From: Bacillota bacterium
GTDB taxonomy: Bacteria; Bacillota_I; Bacilli_A; RFN20; CAG-288
NCBI GenBank assembly: GCA_003497225.1
Contig: DNJQ01000056.1
Coordinates: forward strand, 1-8,235
Direction: 5' to 3'
DNA: 8,235 nt
Part shown: positions 1-8,235 of the stretch, piece after piece
How positions within the stretch are numbered: the stretch's first letter is position 1
How the letters are laid out: every line of letters begins with the position of its first letter
Notes under the pieces: generated by a model
What the model was told of the DNA's origin: nothing
Database searches by the model: none
The model's input: only the letters and a program-made list of their open reading frames with translations
Position numbers and translations under genes: made by a program

Positions 1-53
1 TTGATATTTAACTTACTTTAAAATTAGTTTTAAAAAAAGAGAGGAATAAAAAA

Positions 54-413
54 ATGCGTAGAATTGAAAATTGTACTCAAAATGTACAACAGTTTATAAG
101 AATAGGCTTGGCGGCATGCAAGGCAGGTAGAGAAGGGAAGAACCTAAAGTCTAATCGTTTACTTCGTAAAAGAAACAAATTTGCTAAGAAGAACTTTACT
201 ATTGAGGATTATGATTCAATAATCCAATATACTTCAGACAGTCCGCTAGAAGCAAATTCGTGGAAACAAGATAAAATAGCTTATCTTGAACATAGAATAA
301 AGAGAGGTTATGTATTAAAGGGAAGTGCTTATATACCTAATGATGCATTTAATCCAAATTCGCCAAAGTTAGATAAAGAAGCCATTTTAAGAAAGATAAG
401 AGAAGATAAGTAA
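54..413 (+). CDS. Hypothetical basic protein, 119 aa
   Basis: I do not recognise this protein and assign no function. The ATG is preceded by a good Shine-Dalgarno (GAGAGGA at 39-45, 8-nt gap), and the TAA stop runs directly into a strong hairpin terminator, so it looks like a real, separately terminated gene. It has about 26 Lys/Arg against 14 Asp/Glu (net near +12). A basic stretch lies at residues 29-46 (several Arg and Lys around KRNKFAKK), followed by a mixed segment with one Trp (W70), a region with Asn and Pro (residues 95-104), and a charged C-terminal helix-like end (KEAILRKIREDK). There are two Cys (C7, C22), no signal peptide, no membrane segment and no repeat. Arg is mostly AGA. 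The basic character would fit nucleic-acid or ribosome binding, but that is only a guess. No promoter is convincing in the 53 bases upstream, so transcription may begin outside the window. Confidence 0.72.
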   Translation: MRRIENCTQNVQQFIRIGLAACKAGREGKNLKSNRLLRKRNKFAKKNFTIEDYDSIIQYTSDSPLEANSWKQDKIAYLEHRIKRGYVLKGSAYIPNDAFNPNSPKLDKEAILRKIREDK

Positions 414-466
414 AAAATATGCTTGCCGTAAAATACTTGTTCATATACGGCAAGCATATTTTATTT
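414..466 (+). terminator. Intrinsic terminator, probably bidirectional
   Basis: The arms at 414-430 and 446-462 are exact reverse complements over 17 bp (AAAATATGCTTGCCGTA and its complement), enclosing a 15-nt loop. The core GCTTGCCGTA is GC-richer than its surroundings. The stem begins one base after the stop codon of the 119-aa gene. The right arm ends in TTTT followed by ATTT, and the left arm begins in a run of A, which reads as a U-tract on the opposite strand. It should therefore end transcripts of the upstream gene and could also stop antisense transcription. It separates that gene from the pcrA operon. Confidence 0.88.
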
Positions 467-563
467 CACATCAACCAACAAACTTTGACGGAGAGTGTGT
501 ACAAGAAGTTGCAAAATAACGTCACTATATTTCTTATTAATTGCTGTTATTTAATTAGTATTT
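467..563. other. Intergenic gap without a supported gene
   Basis: This stretch lies between the terminator and the pcrA promoter element. I see no gene with a start codon and ribosome site on either strand. It contains a short inverted pair, TGACG (486-490) and CGTCA (520-524), and a GC-richer segment around GAGAGTGTGTACAAG (491-505) that loosely resembles insertion-sequence ends. A short minus-strand reading frame without a start codon also crosses it. None of this is strong enough to name. Confidence 0.5.
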
Positions 564-572
564 TGTTATAAT
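564..572 (+). promoter_or_regulatory. Extended -10 promoter element for the pcrA operon
   Basis: TATAAT at 567-572 is a perfect -10 hexamer, and TG at 564-565 with one intervening base makes it an extended -10 (TGTTATAAT), which can work with a poor -35. The -35 side is weak: TTGCTG at 541-546 would need a 20-bp spacer. The expected transcription start is near A578 or G579, giving a leader of only 3-4 nt before the pcrA ATG at 582. It follows a strong terminator and precedes five closely packed genes, which is where an operon promoter is expected. Confidence 0.6.
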
Positions 573-581
573 AATTGAGTT

Positions 582-3005
582 ATGAATAATATAGTTGAAG
601 GATTAAATGAAGAGCAACTTAAGGCTGTAACTAGCACTAGTAAACATCTAAGAATTATTGCTGGGGCAGGGACAGGAAAAACTCGTGCTTTAACATATCG
701 TATTGCATATTTATTGATGGCTGGTGAAGTTAAGCCTTGGGAAATGGTTGCTATTACCTTTACTAATAAAGTTGCTGAAGAAATGAAAGAAAGGGTAAGA
801 AATTTAGTTGTTGATAATGCTGTTCCAATAACTAGATTACCTTATATTGCAACTTATCATAGTTTTTGTATTCGTTTTTTACGCAGTGAAATTTCTTATC
901 TTAAAGATTTTACTAAGCTATTTACAATCAGTGATGATGAAGATCAAAAAAGATATTTAAAAGAAACTGCCACAAAGATGGCGATAAGTGAGAAATCTAG
1001 TGTCTATCAATCTTTAATAGCTACTTTAGATCAAGTGAAATGCAAAGGTTTACTTCCTGATGAAGTAACTATGGATGATATTGATTCTCCTTATTTAAAA
1101 TTAGATTTATTTGTTCGTTTTTATAAGACATATCAAAATATATTGAAGAAAAATAACACTTTAGATTTTGATGATATATTAATTGCTGCTTATCATATCA
1201 TTAAGAATAATCCCGATGTTAAGGAAAAGTATCATAATAAATTCAAAGCGTTTTTAGTTGATGAATATCAAGATACTAATGATTTACAGTATAAGTTAAT
1301 CAAAGAATTTTTGAGTGAAGATGCAAGTTTAACTGTAGTTGGAGATCCGGATCAAACAATCTACACTTGGCGTGGTGCTAATTCGGATTTAATTCGTAGC
1401 GTTCTTAGTAATGATTTTCCTGATCTAGAGACGGTTGTTTTAAATAAGAATTATCGTTCTACTCAAAAGATTCTTGATGTAGCTAATTTATTAATTGAAC
1501 ACAATATTAATCGTGAAAAGAAGGATTTAATTGCTGCTAGTGGTTTAATAGGTGAAGGTATAGATTTTAGAAATTTACCTAGCCAGGAAATGGAAGCAAA
1601 ATATATTGCTACTAAAATATTTGAAAATGTAATTTCTAAAAAAGCAGATTTTAAAGATATTGCAGTTATCTATCGTTCAAACTATCTATCTCGAGCGATT
1701 GAAAATGCTTTGAGTTTAAAAAGAATTCCATATCGCATTTATGGCGGTCATCGATTCTATGATCGAGCGGTGATTAAAGATGCTTTGGCTTATTTAAAGA
1801 TTTTAATTAACCCTAATGATGATGCTTCAGTATTAAGAATACTTAAAGCTCCAACTAGGGGTATTGGAGCTTCATCTTTAGCTAAAGTTATAGAATATGC
1901 TGAAACTAATGATATAACGTATTTACAAGCTATTATCGAATCTCCAGCTGAAATAGGTTTAGGAAATAAATCGATAAGTGAACTTGAGAGATTTAAAGAA
2001 GCATTAGGTAAGATTCTTTATAAGTTTTCAAGTAGTGAAACTAAAGATTCAGATGTTATTGAAATCATTGAAGAATATTTTACTGACTCAGGTTTTTATT
2101 CTCACGTTACTAAGATTGATAAACAAAAAGAAGAAAAAGAAGGCAAACAAGCTGATAAGGAAATGGACAATGTTCGAGAACTTTTAAATAACATTAAATC
2201 ATATTTTAATGAGCCAACGGCTGATATAACCTTTGATGAAGAAAGTGAACAAATTGATAATGATGCTGATATTCCTTCAAGACTTAGTATGTTTTTATCT
2301 AGCGTAATGTTGATGTCTCAACAAGATGAAATGGATACAACTAATGCTGTAAGTTTAATGACAGTTCATGTTTCAAAAGGTTTGGAATTTAAAGAAGTAT
2401 TTGTAACGGGCTTAGTTAACGGGATATTCCCAACTTCTCATGCGCTCAATGAAATTTCTATTTCTAAACAAGAAAGCGCGCTTGAAGAAGAAAGACGAAT
2501 GTTATATGTCGCCTTCACTCGGGCTAAAAATAGACTTCACGCTACATGGTTTTCTGGTTATAACTTTGTTTCCCACTCTCAATGTCTTCCTTCAATGTTT
2601 TTAAGTGAAGCCGGATTACTTAAACACTTTAGCGATTATAGTTACGCTCCACCAAGGACAACTTCTTCTTTACCTTCTCAAAAGAAAGTTGAAACTAAAA
2701 ACAAATATAATAACCCTAATGATTTAAGAAAGTTCTTAGATACTCTACCAACTCATGAAGGTTTAAATGATAAGATTCAAACGACTGGTGATATATTTAA
2801 AACCGGGCTTGAGACCAAGAATAAAGTTAGTTATGTCTATAAAGTTGGTATGAAGGTTATTTCAACAAGTTATGGAATAGGTGAAGTAAGAGAAGTAGAT
2901 AAAGATAAGATCACGGCTTATTTCCCAAATAAAGAAGGGGATAAGAAAACAGTTAAATTTATAAATGGAGCCTTGGCTTTTAAGCCGTATAGTGAAGAGG
3001 AGTAA
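582..3005 (+). CDS. pcrA: ATP-dependent DNA helicase PcrA (UvrD/Rep family, SF1A)
   Basis: This is a 3'-5' DNA helicase for repair and for clearing replication and recombination intermediates. All superfamily 1 motifs are visible: Q motif GLNEEQLKAV (7-16), Walker A GAGTGKT (28-34), Ia TFTNKVAEEM (59-68), Ib TYHSFC (91-96), Walker B DEYQD (227-231), III GDPDQTIYTWRGA (254-266), IV NKNYRST (288-294), V TVHVSKGLEF (594-603) and VI EEERRMLYVAFTRA (635-648). The segment GGHRFYDRAVIKDALAYL is the usual start of the 2B domain. A C-terminal Tudor-like module from about residue 753 (YKVGMKV...YGIGEV) favours PcrA over other UvrD paralogues. At 807 aa it is longer than the roughly 740 aa of Bacillus PcrA; the extra length seems to lie before motif V and in the polar linker at about 660-750. 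The start fits the family N-terminus, and an in-frame TGA at 576-578 excludes an earlier one. No Shine-Dalgarno is present. It is the first gene of the operon. Confidence 0.97.
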   Translation: MNNIVEGLNEEQLKAVTSTSKHLRIIAGAGTGKTRALTYRIAYLLMAGEVKPWEMVAITFTNKVAEEMKERVRNLVVDNAVPITRLPYIATYHSFCIRFLRSEISYLKDFTKLFTISDDEDQKRYLKETATKMAISEKSSVYQSLIATLDQVKCKGLLPDEVTMDDIDSPYLKLDLFVRFYKTYQNILKKNNTLDFDDILIAAYHIIKNNPDVKEKYHNKFKAFLVDEYQDTNDLQYKLIKEFLSEDASLTVVGDPDQTIYTWRGANSDLIRSVLSNDFPDLETVVLNKNYRSTQKILDVANLLIEHNINREKKDLIAASGLIGEGIDFRNLPSQEMEAKYIATKIFENVISKKADFKDIAVIYRSNYLSRAIENALSLKRIPYRIYGGHRFYDRAVIKDALAYLKILINPNDDASVLRILKAPTRGIGASSLAKVIEYAETNDITYLQAIIESPAEIGLGNKSISELERFKEALGKILYKFSSSETKDSDVIEIIEEYFTDSGFYSHVTKIDKQKEEKEGKQADKEMDNVRELLNNIKSYFNEPTADITFDEESEQIDNDADIPSRLSMFLSSVMLMSQQDEMDTTNAVSLMTVHVSKGLEFKEVFVTGLVNGIFPTSHALNEISISKQESALEEERRMLYVAFTRAKNRLHATWFSGYNFVSHSQCLPSMFLSEAGLLKHFSDYSYAPPRTTSSLPSQKKVETKNKYNNPNDLRKFLDTLPTHEGLNDKIQTTGDIFKTGLETKNKVSYVYKVGMKVISTSYGIGEVREVDKDKITAYFPNKEGDKKTVKFINGALAFKPYSEEE

Positions 3006-5009
<2,004 letters not shown>

Positions 5010-5017
5010 GAGGACTT

Positions 5018-5320
5018 ATGATTGATATTAATTACAAAGTGTTAAAAAATTGTGCTGACAATTTAAAATTTGAACTAGAAGATGAGCAAATAGACTTGTT
5101 GCTCGGTGAATTTAAAGATCTTTTAGCACAGATGGATTTTTTAAGCCATATAGAAGGAATAGATAAGGTTGAACCAATGACTTTTCCTTACCACGATCAT
5201 TTAACTGAAGATGATTTAGGAATGGATGAAAAAGAAGAACCGGAGAAGGCGGAAGTTGAACTATCAAATACGAAGAATAGACTTGGTAATCAAGTGAAGA
5301 TTCCTAAGGTTTTGGGGTAA
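5018..5320 (+). CDS. gatC: Asp/Glu-tRNA amidotransferase subunit C (GatC)
   Basis: GatC is the small structural subunit that wraps around GatA and GatB in the GatCAB complex. At 100 aa it has the family size. An N-terminal helical pair (LKFELEDEQIDLLLGEF, about 16-32) corresponds to the usual LxLxxEE...F pattern. It is followed by IDKVEPMTF (48-56), the typical GatC VEP turn, an acidic middle (EDDLGMDEKEEPEKAE), and the C-terminal IPKVLG (95-100), the usual VPKV(L/I) ending. The sequence is divergent, so the call rests on these short motifs, the length and the position directly before gatA and gatB. The Shine-Dalgarno AGGAGG (5008-5013) overlaps the ligA TAG stop and sits 4 nt from the ATG, so this start is well supported. 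The 8-nt gap from ligA puts it in the same operon. Confidence 0.93.
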   Translation: MIDINYKVLKNCADNLKFELEDEQIDLLLGEFKDLLAQMDFLSHIEGIDKVEPMTFPYHDHLTEDDLGMDEKEEPEKAEVELSNTKNRLGNQVKIPKVLG

Positions 5321-5326
5321 TGATAT

Positions 5327-6772
5327 ATGAAATACATGGATTTAACTATTGAAGAATTACATTCTCTTCTTGTAAAAAAGGAAGTTACTTCAGAAGAACT
5401 AACTTTAGAAGCAATTGAAAGAATTAAGGCTAATGAAAATAATATCATGGAAGCGAATTGCTTCGATGCCGCTTTAAATTTAGCCAAAGAGATTAAAGAT
5501 GTTAAAGAAGATGAATATTTTAAAGGCATACCTTACTTATTAAAGGATAACTTTTCAACTAAGGGAATTGAAACTACCGCTTCAAGCGATATATTAAATG
5601 GATATGTACCTGTTTTTGATGCTGAAGTTGTTTCACGTTTAAAAAACGCTGGAGCAGTGCTTTTAGGAAAAACAACTTTAGATGAACTTGCTATGGGTGG
5701 AACAGGAAGTACTGGACATAAAGGAGTTACTACTAACCCCTATGATAAAACTCGTATGATTGGTGGATCTTCTTGCGGCTCTGCTGCCGCTGTTGCCGCT
5801 GGTATCGTTCCTTTTGCTTTAGGTAGTGATACTGGAGACTCTGTTAGAAAACCTGCGGCTTATGGTGGCTTAGTTGGTTTTAAACCAAGTTGGGGAAGAA
5901 TCTCACGTTTTGGTTTGTTCTCCTTTGCTACAAGCTTAGACTCAGTTGGTTTTTTTACTCGTTCTGTTTATGATGCTAGTAAACTATTAACCCTTTTAGC
6001 AGGGCATGATACAAAAGACATGTCTTCATCTAGTTTAAAAGTAGAAGATTATTCAAATTATCGCACTAATAAGAAAGCTAAACTTGGATATTTTTCTCAA
6101 CTTGTTGAAGATATAAAAGATGAAACGATAAAGAAAGAATTTTATTCTTTAGTTAATAAACTTAAAAATAAAGGATATGAAGTAATAGATTATTCTTTCC
6201 CCAATGACCTTTTAAATGCTATTTATCCAACATACATGGTTATATCATGTTCTGAAGCTACTTCAAATAATGCTAATCTTGATGGAATAAGATTTGGTCC
6301 AGGTGTAGAAAATGCAAACGATTATGAAGATTATGTTCATAAAGCACGCACCAAGGGATTTTCCGATATGATTAAAAGAAGATTTGTTATCGGAAGTTTT
6401 TCACTTTTAGCAGAGAATCAAGATGAACTTTTCCACCGCGCACAAAAAGCGCGTCGTGCGATTGTCAATGAACTTAATAAGTTCTTCACCGTCGCTGATG
6501 GACTTCTTCTTCCCGCTGCACCAACTTTACCACCTTTAGTTTCTTCAATCTCTACCGGATGGTCTTATGAACCGGATTATCTTGAAAATCATTTAGCCTT
6601 AGCAAATTTCGCTGGTTGCCCATCTTTAACTCTTCCTTTAGGAAAAGAAAGAGGACTTCCATTTGCAGTTAATATCACCACACCGATATTTACTGAAAAG
6701 AAACTTTTAGGTATCGCTCAAGATATTGAAGATCTTACAGGTCTAAAAGGCTTAGTTAAAGGAGGATGCTAA
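5327..6772 (+). CDS. gatA: Asp/Glu-tRNA amidotransferase subunit A (GatA)
   Basis: GatA is an amidase-signature glutaminase: it hydrolyses glutamine and passes ammonia to GatB for amidation of Glu-tRNA(Gln) or Asp-tRNA(Asn). The Ser-cisSer-Lys triad is intact: K73 in GIPYLLKDNF, cis-S148 in GGSSCGS (146-152) and nucleophile S172 in GSDTGDSVRK (166-175). The 24-residue spacing of the two Ser matches S. aureus GatA (S154, S178, from memory). KRR at 350-352 fits the glutamine-binding Arg. At 481 aa it has normal length. Two oddities stand out: the loop reads GDS where the canonical form is GGS, and GGSSCGS where GGSSGGS is usual. A Glu (E420 in YLENHLALANFAG) appears to replace the Asp that holds the glutamine amino group. 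These may be lineage traits, since I recall similar forms in Mollicutes. The Shine-Dalgarno is weak (GGGG at 5314-5317), so translation is likely coupled to gatC 6 nt upstream. ATG 5336 is an alternative start. Confidence 0.96.
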   Translation: MKYMDLTIEELHSLLVKKEVTSEELTLEAIERIKANENNIMEANCFDAALNLAKEIKDVKEDEYFKGIPYLLKDNFSTKGIETTASSDILNGYVPVFDAEVVSRLKNAGAVLLGKTTLDELAMGGTGSTGHKGVTTNPYDKTRMIGGSSCGSAAAVAAGIVPFALGSDTGDSVRKPAAYGGLVGFKPSWGRISRFGLFSFATSLDSVGFFTRSVYDASKLLTLLAGHDTKDMSSSSLKVEDYSNYRTNKKAKLGYFSQLVEDIKDETIKKEFYSLVNKLKNKGYEVIDYSFPNDLLNAIYPTYMVISCSEATSNNANLDGIRFGPGVENANDYEDYVHKARTKGFSDMIKRRFVIGSFSLLAENQDELFHRAQKARRAIVNELNKFFTVADGLLLPAAPTLPPLVSSISTGWSYEPDYLENHLALANFAGCPSLTLPLGKERGLPFAVNITTPIFTEKKLLGIAQDIEDLTGLKGLVKGGC

Positions 6773-6773
6773 A

Positions 6774-8198
6774 ATGAACTTTCAACCAGTTATAGGTATT
6801 GAAATACACGTTGAATTAAAAACTGACTCGAAGATGTTTTCTCGTGGACCTGTTACCTTTGGTTTAATGCCAAATACTCAAACAGTTCACTATGATTTCG
6901 GTTTTCCTGGAGTCATGCCGATAGTAAATAAAAGAGCAGTGGAATTCGGTATTCAAGTTGCTAAAGCCTTGAATATGAATATTTCACGAACACTCTACTT
7001 TGATAGAAAAAATTATTTCTATTCTGATTTACCAAAAGGTTACCAAATAACTCAACAAGATCACCCTATTGGATATGATGGATATTTAGAAATTGAAATA
7101 GATGGTGAAACTAAGCATATTGGTATTGAACGTGCACACTTAGAAGAAGATACAGCAAAACAAATTCACTTTGGTGATATGACTTTAGTTGATTATAACC
7201 GTGCTGGAACACCTCTTATTGAAATAGTTTCTAAACCAGAACTTAGAACTGGTGAAGAAGCAGCCAAATACGTTGAAGGAATTAGAGAAATAGTTACTTA
7301 TTTAGGCGTATCTGATGGCAAGATGGAAGAAGGAAATCTCCGCTGTGATGTTAATATTTCACTTATGCCTTATGGTTCTAAAGTTTTTGGTACTAAAGTT
7401 GAGATTAAAAACTTAAACTCCATCGCTAATGTTAAAGCGGCTTTAGATTATGAAATAAGTAGACAAGCCGAAATACTTTTATCTGGTGGAGTTATAGAAC
7501 AAGAAACTAGAAGATATGATGAAACTAAAAAGCAAACAGTTTTGATGAGAAAAAAGACCAATGCTGTTGATTATAAGTATTTTAGAGAACCGAATATTAA
7601 ACCTATTGATTTAAGTGAAGGATTTATTAATAAAGTAGTTGCTTCAATGCAAAAACTTCCAAATGAATATCGAAGTGAACTTAAAAAACTCAAATTATCT
7701 TCTTACGAAATAGAAGAATTAATAAGAAATAAAAACTTTGTTACTTATTATATTTCCGTCGTTAATTCCGGATGCAAAGATCCAAAACTTTTATGGAACT
7801 ATTTAATGGTTGATGTTTTATCCTATTTAAATAAGAATGAAATAACTCTTGAAGATTTAAAATTCTCCAGTAAAAGTTTAGGAACTCTTATTAATATGAT
7901 AACTGATAAGAAGATTAATTCTAAACAAGCAAAAGAAATACTTGAGAAGATGGTTGAATCTGGTAAGGGTCCAGAAGAACTTCAAAAAGAACTTGGATTA
8001 GAGCAGGTTAATGATGTTGGTGAACTTCAAGCTATTGTTGATAGTGTCTTAAAAGAGAATCAACAATCAATCGATGATTATCACGCAGGAAAAGATCGGG
8101 CTTTAGGTTATATTGTTGGACAAGTAATGAAGGCGAGCCATGGAAAAGCTAATCCAGCAATGGCAAAGGAAATGATCTTAAAAGTTATAGATAAATAA
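6774..8198 (+). CDS. gatB: Asp/Glu-tRNA amidotransferase subunit B (GatB)
   Basis: GatB is the kinase/amidase subunit that phosphorylates the Glu or Asp carried on tRNA and lets ammonia from GatA replace the phosphate. The N-terminus PVIGIEIHVELKT is typical of the family. The PS01234-like stretch FDRKNYFYSDLPKGYQ is present, followed by ERAHLEEDTAK (119-129), YNRAGTPLIEIVSKPE and EEGNLRCDVNISL. E10, H12, E125 and E150 match the metal and active-site positions known from S. aureus GatB, with identical numbering. DYKYFREP (266-273) closes the catalytic core. A helical domain and a C-terminal YqeY-like tail that contacts tRNA (about 383-474, SKQAKEILEKM...) follow. At 474 aa it is full length. 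I see no Cys pair for the zinc ribbon found in some GatB proteins. The Shine-Dalgarno AAAGGAGG (6758-6765) lies inside gatA, with an 8-nt gap to the ATG and 1 nt between the genes, so the two are tightly coupled. Confidence 0.98.
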   Translation: MNFQPVIGIEIHVELKTDSKMFSRGPVTFGLMPNTQTVHYDFGFPGVMPIVNKRAVEFGIQVAKALNMNISRTLYFDRKNYFYSDLPKGYQITQQDHPIGYDGYLEIEIDGETKHIGIERAHLEEDTAKQIHFGDMTLVDYNRAGTPLIEIVSKPELRTGEEAAKYVEGIREIVTYLGVSDGKMEEGNLRCDVNISLMPYGSKVFGTKVEIKNLNSIANVKAALDYEISRQAEILLSGGVIEQETRRYDETKKQTVLMRKKTNAVDYKYFREPNIKPIDLSEGFINKVVASMQKLPNEYRSELKKLKLSSYEIEELIRNKNFVTYYISVVNSGCKDPKLLWNYLMVDVLSYLNKNEITLEDLKFSSKSLGTLINMITDKKINSKQAKEILEKMVESGKGPEELQKELGLEQVNDVGELQAIVDSVLKENQQSIDDYHAGKDRALGYIVGQVMKASHGKANPAMAKEMILKVIDK

Positions 8199-8235
8199 TA
8201 TTGATTTACATACTGCCACTTTTTTCGGGGTCGCT
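8199..8235. other. Short tail after gatB, no gene or terminator seen
   Basis: Only 37 bases remain after gatB. There is no inverted repeat that would make a terminator, so the operon may continue or end beyond the edge. The last 20 bases are abruptly more GC-rich (CACTTTTTTCGGGG from 8217) than the preceding AT-rich bases and loosely recall insertion-sequence termini. On the minus strand a short frame would end here with a stop at the TTA of 8206-8208, but it is too short to judge. Confidence 0.4.

Noticed and set aside
1..24. TTGATA (1-6) with TAAAAT (19-24) as a promoter for the 119-aa gene
   Set aside because: The spacer is only 12 bp, too short for a sigma-A promoter; chance matches are common in AT-rich DNA.
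485..513. TTGACG at 485-490 as a -35 box for pcrA
   Set aside because: At a 17-bp spacing the -10 position reads GTTGCA, and no TATAAT-like hexamer lies within 16-19 bp, so it does not form a promoter.
5320..5352. ATG at 5320 overlapping the gatC stop as an alternative gatA start
   Set aside because: It is out of frame with gatA and its frame closes at a TGA within about 10 codons.
5290..5529. Minus-strand open frame of 79 codons across the gatC-gatA junction
   Set aside because: It overlaps two well-supported genes on the other strand, and its Ser/Leu-rich sequence is what the complement of Glu/Lys-rich coding DNA gives.
8206..8235. C-terminal end of a minus-strand gene entering from the right edge
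   Set aside because: Fewer than ten codons are visible, so chance cannot be excluded and no family can be named.

Overview
The window is AT-rich (roughly one third G+C by eye) and almost fully coding, with every supported gene on the + strand. The gene set, tight spacing, purine-rich ribosome binding sites and Mollicutes-like GatA sequence suggest a low-GC Bacillota or Mycoplasmatota genome, for example an uncultured RF39-, Acholeplasma/Izemoplasma- or Erysipelotrichales-like lineage. TGA does not encode Trp here: all visible Trp codons are TGG, and the frames close on TAA or TAG. The genus cannot be fixed from this sequence.

Region 1 (1-466) holds a short, basic, unrecognised protein of 119 aa with its own Shine-Dalgarno sequence. 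A very strong hairpin with a perfect 17-bp stem follows its stop codon directly and should insulate it from the genes downstream. Region 2 (467-581) is a non-coding gap carrying an extended -10 promoter element only a few bases before the next start codon.

Region 3 (582-8198) is a compact five-gene run, pcrA-ligA-gatC-gatA-gatB, with gaps of 3, 8, 6 and 1 nt and no internal terminator that I can see, so it is very likely one operon. PcrA (UvrD-family 3'-5' helicase) and LigA (NAD+-dependent DNA ligase) serve DNA repair and replication. GatC, GatA and GatB form the amidotransferase that converts misacylated Glu-tRNA(Gln) and/or Asp-tRNA(Asn) to the correct aminoacyl-tRNA. The same set in Bacillus and Staphylococcus, as I recall it, has other genes such as camS between ligA and gatC; here they are directly adjacent. 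The last 37 bases after gatB contain no gene and no recognisable terminator.

I see no phage, CRISPR, defence or biosynthetic system and no convincing new biological system; this is mainly a core housekeeping operon. The points worth a second look are an apparently leaderless pcrA transcript, substitutions in the GatA active-site loops, a GC-rich codon patch at the start of ligA, the orphan 119-aa protein, and two weak hints of insertion-sequence ends at 485-524 and at the right edge.
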